Assembly (NCBI GenBank): GCA_034004685.1
Contig: JAVEWG010000003.1
Span: 73,511-137,510, forward strand
Direction: 5' to 3'
DNA length: 64,000 bases
DNA from: JAEUNX01 sp034004685
Lineage (GTDB): Bacteria > Pseudomonadota > Gammaproteobacteria > Burkholderiales > Rhodocyclaceae
Part shown: piece after piece, positions 57,082 through 64,000 of the stretch
Numbering within the stretch: the first letter of the stretch is position 1
Layout: each line of letters starts with the position of its first letter
Notes under the pieces: model-generated
What the model was told of the DNA's origin: nothing
Database searches by the model: none
Seen by the model: the letters and a program-made list of their open reading frames with translations, nothing else
Position numbers and translations under genes: made by a program

Positions 57082-57131
57082 GGCCAGTTGTCCTTGGATT
57101 CAGATCCCCCGAATCCAAGGACAACTGACCC
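57081..57131. repeat. Near-perfect 21-bp inverted repeat
   Basis: Arms 57081-57101 and 57111-57131 are complementary except for one base; the inner 16 bp are perfect (AGTTGTCCTTGGATTC). The loop is 9 bases. It lies between convergent moeB and ribD, touching the moeB stop. No T-run on either strand. It may end transcription as a hairpin or be a miniature mobile element. Confidence 0.8.
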
Positions 57132-57141
57132 TGGGGCATGT

Positions 57142-58227
57142 TCAGAAGCGGGCCACCAGGCGCAGGTCGTCGCCGAGCTGGCGGATATCCCGGATCTTGA
57201 GGCGGCGGGCATCTTCCAGGCAGGTGAGCGCTTGCAGGTTGAACAGGCCCTGGGCTGCGTCGCCGGTGAGGATCGGCGCCAGGTAGAGCAGCAGTTCATC
57301 CACGCAGCCTTCCCGCAGCAAGGAACCGTTGAGCTTGAAGCCGGCTTCGGCGTGGACTTCGTTGATGCCCCGGCGGCCCAGTTCCGCCAGCAGGGCGGGC
57401 AGATCCACCTTGCCCGCGGCGTTGGGTAGTTCCACCACTTCCACCTGACGTTCGGCCAGGGCGGCCACCTTGGCCGGGTCGGCCTGGGCGCAGGCCACCA
57501 GCACCGGGCTGCCGTCCACCAGGCGGGCGCAGGGGGGAAGCTCCAGGCGAGCATCCACCACCACCCGCAGGGGCTGGCGCTGGCAGGGCACGGCCCGCAC
57601 GGTGAGCTGGGGGTCGTCCTCCCGCACCGTGCCGATGCCGGTGAGGATGGCGCAGGCCCGGGCGCGCCAGCGGTGGCCGTCGGCGCGGGCCGCCGGGCCA
57701 GTAATCCACTGGCTGACCCCGTTGCCGAGGGCCGTCTTGCCGTCCAGGGAGGCGGCTGCCTTCAGGCGTAGCCAGGGGCGGCCCCGGGTCATGCGGGAGA
57801 CGAATCCGATGTTGAGTTCCCGGGCCTCATCCTCCAGCAGCCCGGCGTCTACCTGGATGCCGACTTCTGCCAGGAGGGCCAGGCCACGGCCCGCCACCAG
57901 CGGGTTGGGGTCGCGCATGGCCGCCACGACCCGGCGCACGCCGGCGGCCACCAGGGCTTCTGCGCAAGGGGGCGTGCGGCCGTGGTGGCTGCAGGGCTCC
58001 AGGGTGACGTAGGCGGTGGCGCCCCGGGCAAGTTGGCCGGCCTGGGCCAGGGCGTGTACTTCGGCGTGGGGCTCGCCGGCTCGGGCATGCCAGCCTTCCC
58101 CCACGGTGACCCCCTCCCGCTGGATGACACAGCCCACCCGGGGATTGGGGGTGGTGGTTTCCAGGCCCAGGGCGGCGAGCTGAAGCGCCCGCGCCATGGC
58201 GGTGTGGTCAGCTGCCGAAAAGGTCAT
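57142..58227 (-). CDS. ribD: Bifunctional riboflavin deaminase/reductase
   Basis: 361 residues. N-terminal zinc deaminase: HAEVHAL, then [15 protein letters not shown] (catalytic His/Glu and zinc Cys). C-terminal reductase: [41 protein letters not shown]. Second and third steps of riboflavin synthesis. ATG 58227 overlaps nrdR by 20 bp; nrdR-ribD is a conserved pair. Confidence 0.96.
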   Translation of the reverse strand: MTFSAADHTAMARALQLAALGLETTTPNPRVGCVIQREGVTVGEGWHARAGEPHAEVHALAQAGQLARGATAYVTLEPCSHHGRTPPCAEALVAAGVRRVVAAMRDPNPLVAGRGLALLAEVGIQVDAGLLEDEARELNIGFVSRMTRGRPWLRLKAAASLDGKTALGNGVSQWITGPAARADGHRWRARACAILTGIGTVREDDPQLTVRAVPCQRQPLRVVVDARLELPPCARLVDGSPVLVACAQADPAKVAALAERQVEVVELPNAAGKVDLPALLAELGRRGINEVHAEAGFKLNGSLLREGCVDELLLYLAPILTGDAAQGLFNLQALTCLEDARRLKIRDIRQLGDDLRLVARF

Positions 58228-58726
58228 GCTCGGGATGGGGGGGCGGATCTTCCTTGGCGGTACGGGCTGAGCGGGGGCGCTTCTGGACTTCCCGGATGGC
58301 GTTGGAGAATTCGTCCACGTCCTCGAAGTTGCGATACACCGAGGCAAAGCGGATGTAGGCCACTTTGTCCATCTTGCGCAGTTCCCGCATCACCAGCTCG
58401 CCGATGCGCTCCGAGGGGACTTCCCGTTCCCCCAGGGAGAGCAGGCGCTCTTCGATACGGTCCACCGCCGCCATGACGGCTTCTGCCGTGACAGGGCGTT
58501 TGCGGAGCGACAACTTGAGGCTGGAAAGCAGCTTGTCCCGGTCGTACTCCACCCGGGTACCGTTGCGCTTGATGATCTGGGGAAACTTGAGCTCGATGCG
58601 CTCGTAAGTGGTAAAACGCTTGTCGCAGGACAGACAGCGCCGCCGCCGCCGGACGATATCCCCCTCCTCGTTGAGACGGGTGTCGGTGACCTGGGTGTCG
58701 TGGGCGGCGCAGAAGGGGCACTTCAT
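58208..58726 (-). CDS. nrdR: Transcriptional repressor NrdR
   Basis: 172 residues: N-terminal zinc ribbon (CPFC and CLSC) and an ATP-cone domain ([24 protein letters not shown]). Represses ribonucleotide reductase genes in response to (d)ATP. Between glyA and ribD, the standard place. Confidence 0.97.
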   Translation of the reverse strand: MKCPFCAAHDTQVTDTRLNEEGDIVRRRRRCLSCDKRFTTYERIELKFPQIIKRNGTRVEYDRDKLLSSLKLSLRKRPVTAEAVMAAVDRIEERLLSLGEREVPSERIGELVMRELRKMDKVAYIRFASVYRNFEDVDEFSNAIREVQKRPRSARTAKEDPPPHPEHDLFGS

Positions 58727-58798
58727 GCGGGGGCCCCCGGGAGCGGCGCCCTGCGCCCAAGGCTGAGGTGGCGCGCTCCAGGGTGGATCATGGCGCGA

Positions 58799-60049
<1,251 letters not shown>

Positions 60050-60123
60050 GGGGCTAGCTCGGCGGGAGTGGTTCAAAAAGGAAGTTTAACACGGCCCCGG
60101 GACCCTGCCGCGCCACGGTTTTG

Positions 60124-60795
60124 TCAGGTTTGGCGGCGCCAGGCGGCCATGAGGGTTTCCCGGTGGGGAGAAAGGGACGCCACCGCCACGTCCAGCACCG
60201 GACCAGTGAGGGTGTGGCCCGAGCACTCCGCCGCCAATTCTAGCGCGGTGCCGTCGATCTTCAGGGGCAGGGCCTTGCCCCCCGCCCGCAGACGGGTCTG
60301 GCGATGTTGTTCGCCGATGACCACATGGCCGTTGGTGAGATTGAGGGCGCCCTGGAGGATGACGGGGGTCCCGTTGGGCAGGGCGGCGCACACCTGGCAG
60401 GGAACCAGGCGGTATTCGTTGACCAGGGCGAGGGCCGCCCGGCGTAGGTGGCGTTCCTGCTCTGGCGCCGTGGCGGGCATCCGGCTGGCGGCGGTCCGGG
60501 CCACTTGGTCGGCCTCATCCTCGGTGAGGTGGGGCGCCACCGCCAGGACTGCTTCCCGGGGTACCGCCGGGGCGCTCAGGTTGGTGGCATCCAGATGGTG
60601 GTGGTGGGCCACCAGGCGGATTCCCAGTTTCTCCAGTTGCTTGGCCGAGACCGTGGGCATGCCCTGGTTGACCGCCACCCCCAGGGCGCCGGCCAGGGTC
60701 TTGCAGAGCTGGGCGTGGTCCGCCGTGGCGAGGGCGGCGGGCACTTCCAGGTCGAAGTCGAAGCGGATTTGCAGGCGTACATTGGCCTTGGGCAT
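60124..60795 (-). CDS. Hypothetical protein
   Basis: 223 residues from ATG 60795 (MPKANVRLQIRFDFDLEVPA), no family recognised. The N-terminal half is alpha/beta with a HHHH run (about 65-68); a CxxC-like CQVC lies near 133; the C-terminal third is beta-rich. No signal or membrane segment. It lies between hyi-like and glyA on the same strand with gaps under 80 bp, so it may share their transcript. A distinct start further upstream is antisense to the hyi-like gene. Confidence 0.65.
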   Translation of the reverse strand: MPKANVRLQIRFDFDLEVPAALATADHAQLCKTLAGALGVAVNQGMPTVSAKQLEKLGIRLVAHHHHLDATNLSAPAVPREAVLAVAPHLTEDEADQVARTAASRMPATAPEQERHLRRAALALVNEYRLVPCQVCAALPNGTPVILQGALNLTNGHVVIGEQHRQTRLRAGGKALPLKIDGTALELAAECSGHTLTGPVLDVAVASLSPHRETLMAAWRRQT

Positions 60796-60862
60796 GGGGT
60801 CTTCGGAAATTGGCGTGTCCGTTGGATAACGGACGGAGGCGTGGCAGCTTGAGGCCGGCGCC

Positions 60863-61639
60863 TCAGATGAATTCCGCCATCCAGCCCAGTCCGGCCTCGG
60901 TGCTGGCCAGGGGCAGGTATTCGCAGCCCACCCAGCCGGGGTAGCCCAGGCGGTCCAGGTGGCGCAGCAGCCAGGGGAAATTGATCTCCCCGCTGCCCGG
61001 TTCGTGACGCCCCGGATTGTCGGCGAGCTGGATGTGGCCAATCCGGGGCAGCAGGCGGGCCAGGGTGGCGGCCAGTTCCCCTTCCATCCGCTGGGCGTGG
61101 TAGATGTCGTACTGAATCAGCAGGTTGGGCTCTCCCACCTGGTCCAGGAGGGTTTCCGCGTCGTGGCTGTGGTGGAGCAGAAATCCCGGGATGTCGAAGG
61201 TGTTGATGGGCTCGACGAGGAGTTGGCGGCCCTCCTGGGCCAGGGCCCGGGCGGCAAAGCGCAGGTTATGGATCAACGTGGCCCGGGCTGCTTCGGGGGC
61301 GACCCCGGCCGGCGCGATACCTGCCAGGCAGTTGAGGCGCGGGCAATCCAGGACGCGGGCGTACTCCAGGGCTTGCTCCACACCCTGGCGGAATTCGGCG
61401 ATGCGCTCGGGATGGCAGGCAATTCCCCGCTCTCCGGCGGCCCAGTCCCCTGCCGGCAGATTGTGGAGCACCAGGGGTAGGCCGCTTGCCGCCAGGGCAG
61501 CGGCGACTTCGTCAGGGGGGAAGGCGTAGGGAAACTGGCATTCCACCGCCTGGAAGCCGGCCCGGGCGGCGGCGCCAAAACGCGCCAGGAAGGGGCGCTC
61601 GGCGAACAGCATGGAAAGGTTGGCGGAGAAGCGGGGCAT
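60863..61639 (-). CDS. hyi: Hydroxypyruvate isomerase-family sugar isomerase
   Basis: 258-residue TIM barrel of the xylose-isomerase-like (AP endonuclease 2) family. MPRFSANLSMLFAERPF, QAVECQFPYAFP, VEPINTFDIPGF (catalytic Glu), YDIYHAQRMEG and GHIQLADNPGRHEPGSGEINF match Hyi/OtnI isomerases. Start at ATG 61639. No glyoxylate carboligase or tartronate semialdehyde reductase is nearby. Confidence 0.88.
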   Translation of the reverse strand: MPRFSANLSMLFAERPFLARFGAAARAGFQAVECQFPYAFPPDEVAAALAASGLPLVLHNLPAGDWAAGERGIACHPERIAEFRQGVEQALEYARVLDCPRLNCLAGIAPAGVAPEAARATLIHNLRFAARALAQEGRQLLVEPINTFDIPGFLLHHSHDAETLLDQVGEPNLLIQYDIYHAQRMEGELAATLARLLPRIGHIQLADNPGRHEPGSGEINFPWLLRHLDRLGYPGWVGCEYLPLASTEAGLGWMAEFI

Positions 61640-61698
61640 GGGCACTCCAGGTCCGGTGGAGGGCGGATTTTCCCACGGGGTCCCGGCTCGCGGGAAAA

Positions 61699-62622
61699 TT
61701 AGCCTGCCCGGCGGTCGAGGGTGAGCGCAGCCTGGGGGTATGGGCCTAGCCCGGCGGCCAGCCCCAGGCCGACCCCCTGGCGGAGGAAGACCGGCGCGGG
61801 GGTCGGCGTGGGCGTGGGCGTCGGGACCGGCGGCGCCAGGCGTGCCGGGTCGGGCTGGGCGTCTTCCGCCTCCGCCGCCGGATTTGACGGGCCGTGCCAA
61901 TAGACCACTTCCATCCGGCCGTCCGGGTGCTCCACGATGGCGCTGCAGCTATCCACCCAGTCACCGCAGTTGAGGTAGCGCACTTCCCCCAGCTGCCGGT
62001 CGGAGGCCCAGTGGATGTGGCCGCAGATCACCCCGTCGGCCCCCCGCTGGCGGGCGGCGTGGGCAATGCCATCCTCGAAGTCAAAGATGAAGTTCACCGC
62101 CTTCTTGACCTTGGCCTTGGCATAGCCCGCCAGGGACCAGTAACCCGGCCGGCGCAGCAGCCGGCGCAGGCGGGCCAGCCACAGGTTGATGCGCACCAGG
62201 GCGTTGTAGGCTACGTCCCCCAGCACCGCCACCCAGCGGTGATGGCGGGTCACCTGGTCGTAGTCGTCCCCGTGGATCAGCCAGTAGCGGCGGCCGTCGG
62301 CGGCCAGGTGGGTCCACTCCGCCTCCACCTGGATGTCGCCGAAGGCCAGGCCGGCGTAATCCCGCAGGGCTTCGTCGTGGTTGCCGGGGATGAAGATCAC
62401 CTGGCAGCCATGACGGGCCCGGCGCAGCACCTTCTGGACCACCGTGTTGTGGGCGGGGGCCCACTGGATGCCCCGGCTCATGGCCCAGAAATCGATGATG
62501 TCCCCCACCAGGTAGAGGTGTTCGGAGGGGTATTCCCGCAGGAAGGCCACCAGGCGGTCGGCCTGGCAGGCCCGGGTGCCCAGATGGACGTCGGAGATGA
62601 AGACCGAGCGGACGGCTGGCAT
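61699..62622 (-). CDS. LpxH-like metallophosphoesterase with Pro/Thr tail
   Basis: 307 residues. Calcineurin-like phosphoesterase of the UDP-2,3-diacylglucosamine diphosphatase group: FISDVHLGTRACQADRL, LVGDIIDFWAM, IPGNHDEALRDYAG, LIHGDDYDQVTRHH, VICGHIHWA. It is longer than LpxH, ending in a repeated PTPTPTPTP tail (DNA 61797-61830) and a hydrophobic end. A separate true lpxH is at 15383-16117, so this is a paralogue with a probably different lipid substrate. It is coupled to the upstream glycosyltransferase (1-bp overlap). Confidence 0.85.
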   Translation of the reverse strand: MPAVRSVFISDVHLGTRACQADRLVAFLREYPSEHLYLVGDIIDFWAMSRGIQWAPAHNTVVQKVLRRARHGCQVIFIPGNHDEALRDYAGLAFGDIQVEAEWTHLAADGRRYWLIHGDDYDQVTRHHRWVAVLGDVAYNALVRINLWLARLRRLLRRPGYWSLAGYAKAKVKKAVNFIFDFEDGIAHAARQRGADGVICGHIHWASDRQLGEVRYLNCGDWVDSCSAIVEHPDGRMEVVYWHGPSNPAAEAEDAQPDPARLAPPVPTPTPTPTPAPVFLRQGVGLGLAAGLGPYPQAALTLDRRAG

Positions 62623-63854
62623 CAGGCTTCTTGACTCCGGGGCTGGCCCAGCAGGGGAGCGCGGGCCGGCCGCGCCGGCCGGGCGGCGGTCTCGGCCAGG
62701 GCCGCGGCGAAGCGGTCGTGGATGCGGTCCCAGTCCAGGGTTTCGGCCCGGGCCCGGGCTGCCAGGGCCAGGCGGGCGCGCAGGGCGTCGTCCCGGGCCA
62801 GCTCCACGGCGGCCCGGATGAAGCCGGCTTCGTCTCCGGGGGGCGCCTTGAGGCCTTCGACTTCGGCCTTCACCACCTCGGCGGCAGCCGCGCAGTCGTA
62901 GGCCACCACCCCCAGGCCGCTGGCCATGGCCTCCAGGGTGACGTTGCCGTAGGTTTCGGTGAGGCTGGGAAACAGGAACAGGTCGGCCGAGGCGTAGTGG
63001 GCGGCCAGATCCTCCCCGGTGCGCATGCCGGCGTAGATGTGTTCCGGATGGCGCTGGGCGAGCTGGGTCCGCAGGGGGCCGTCGCCGATCATCACCAGGC
63101 GGGCATCGGGCCGCACCTGGCGGATCCCGGCGAAGGCCGCCAGGGTCAGGGGCAGGTTCTTTTCCGGCGCCACCCGGCCTACGCTCACCACCGCCAGGTC
63201 GCCGGGGGCCAGGCCCCAGCTGGCCCGCAGGGCCGGGCTGCGGCGGGCCGGGTTGAACAGAGCGCAATCCACGCCCCGGGCGATGACCTCCACCCGCTGG
63301 TAGCCCTGCTTGCGCAGGCTCTCGGCCATCGGCTCGGTGGGCACGAAGGTGCGTTCGGTGCGGTTGTGGAAGCGCCGCAGGTAGGCCGCCACCGGCTGGC
63401 GCAGCCAGCCCACCCCATAGTGGCTGCTGTAGTGGTCGAAATTGGTGTGGAAGTCGGAGGTCACCGGCAGGCGCAGCTTGCTGGCGGCGGAAACCGCCGA
63501 CCAGCCCAGGGGCCCCTCGGTGGCCACGTGGACCAGATCCGGCCGCTGGCGGCTCCACTGGCGGATCAGGGCGTGGCGGGCCGGCAGGCCGAAGCGCAGG
63601 CCTTCGTAGCGGGGGATCTGGAGCCCCCAGGCGAGGATCTCCTCGAAGCCTTGGCCCTGGGCTGCCTGGTCCCGGGTGGTCTGGCGGGGGCGGATGAGCT
63701 GCACCCGGTGGCCCCGGGCCAGCAGTCCCTCCACCATGCGCCCCAGGGTCATCGCCACCCCGTTGACCTCCGGGGGATAGGTTTCGGTGACCAGGGCGAT
63801 CCGCAGGCTAGGAAGCAGGCACAGGTCTTCGGTGATGAAGTCGTTGGCGTCCAT
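62622..63854 (-). CDS. GT4-family glycosyltransferase
   Basis: 410-residue two-domain retaining glycosyltransferase. N-terminal ETYPPEVNGVAMTLGRMVEGL and SDFHTNFDHYS; C-terminal VGRVAPEKNLPLTLAAF, MIGDGPLR and the EX7E-type SLTETYGNVTLEAMASGLGVVAYD. Similar proteins transfer mannose or glucose to diacylglycerol or glycans; the acceptor is unknown. Stop overlaps the phosphoesterase start (TGATG). Upstream, 63855-64000, no gene was seen. Confidence 0.9.
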   Translation of the reverse strand: MDANDFITEDLCLLPSLRIALVTETYPPEVNGVAMTLGRMVEGLLARGHRVQLIRPRQTTRDQAAQGQGFEEILAWGLQIPRYEGLRFGLPARHALIRQWSRQRPDLVHVATEGPLGWSAVSAASKLRLPVTSDFHTNFDHYSSHYGVGWLRQPVAAYLRRFHNRTERTFVPTEPMAESLRKQGYQRVEVIARGVDCALFNPARRSPALRASWGLAPGDLAVVSVGRVAPEKNLPLTLAAFAGIRQVRPDARLVMIGDGPLRTQLAQRHPEHIYAGMRTGEDLAAHYASADLFLFPSLTETYGNVTLEAMASGLGVVAYDCAAAAEVVKAEVEGLKAPPGDEAGFIRAAVELARDDALRARLALAARARAETLDWDRIHDRFAAALAETAARPARPARAPLLGQPRSQEA

Positions 63855-64000
63855 GGCGGACAGCTTCGCCCGCGAGGGCGAAGCCGCCGTGACGGTTTGG
63901 TGAAGCTTTCATGACGGGGAGCCGGAGTGGGGCCATCCCGTGCGGGGGGCGGTTGGCCTGGGCCCCGGCGGATCGGCTGCCGGAAAAATGTATCCTAGGC

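Noticed and set aside
61797..61830. GGGCGT-type short tandem DNA repeat
   Set aside because: It is coding sequence for the PTPTPTPTP tail of the phosphoesterase, so it is reported within that gene.

Overview
The window is a dense, GC-rich stretch of bacterial chromosome. About 66 protein genes sit with short gaps, frequent 1-20 bp overlaps and frequent GTG or TTG starts. The gene order (leuB-asd-fimV-truA-trpFBA-accD-folC-dedD-cvpA-purF-metZ; pilBCD; glyA-nrdR-ribD; gpmA-envC-ctpA divergent from rhodanese-grxC-secB-gpsA) is that of a betaproteobacterium. A Rhodocyclales-type organism (Azospira/Dechloromonas/Azoarcus relatives) fits best. This rests on gene content and synteny; no database search was run. 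No tRNA, rRNA, insertion sequence, prophage or CRISPR array was seen, and no stretch over 300 bp lacks a gene.

Layout. 1-15.4 kb (+): leucine and threonine/lysine/methionine biosynthesis (leuB, asd), the polar hub protein FimV with a strong terminator, then a compact truA-trpF-trpB-trpA-accD-folC-dedD-cvpA-purF-metZ run. 15.4-17.9 kb (-): lpxH, two cyclophilins and a periplasmic TPR protein. 18-23.5 kb (+): cysS, a 1215-residue AsmA-like DUF748 protein and a pterin dehydratase, ended by a large palindromic repeat. 23.7-35.3 kb (mostly -): metY, a frameshifted macrodomain gene next to rtcB, fused pabB-pabC, nudB, a lipoprotein RNase with its barstar inhibitor, a receiver-TPR protein, aspS, a DUF502 membrane protein and FmdB. 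35.4-40.3 kb (-): type IV pilus genes pilD, pilC, pilB and a cytochrome c assembly-like membrane protein. 40.4-45.3 kb: ffh, a ferritin-like protein, cytochrome c4, engB and hemB. 45.3-49.1 kb: bioB-bioC-HAD phosphatase (-), and comF and trmL (+). 49.1-52.2 kb (-): an ArsR-family regulator followed by rhodanese, grxC, secB, an SH3 protein and gpsA. 52.3-57.1 kb (+): gpmA, envC-like, ctpA, an unknown protein and a ThiF/MoeB protein. 57.1-63.9 kb (-): ribD, nrdR, glyA, an unknown protein, hyi-like, an LpxH-like phosphoesterase and a GT4 glycosyltransferase.

Most of the window is housekeeping. The items that stand out are: (1) a run of four perfect hairpins plus a U6 terminator on the minus strand between engB and hemB, with C-rich anti-Shine-Dalgarno loops, which looks like an unannotated small RNA; (2) an ArsR protein whose two cysteines are 66 residues apart, as in SqrR/BigR persulfide sensors, leading a rhodanese-glutaredoxin-secB operon; (3) a lipobox-bearing secreted RNase with a translationally coupled barstar; (4) a one-base frameshift in a G7 run of the macrodomain gene beside rtcB; (5) a receiver domain with Glu in place of the phospho-accepting Asp, fused to TPRs; and (6) two large palindromic intergenic elements.
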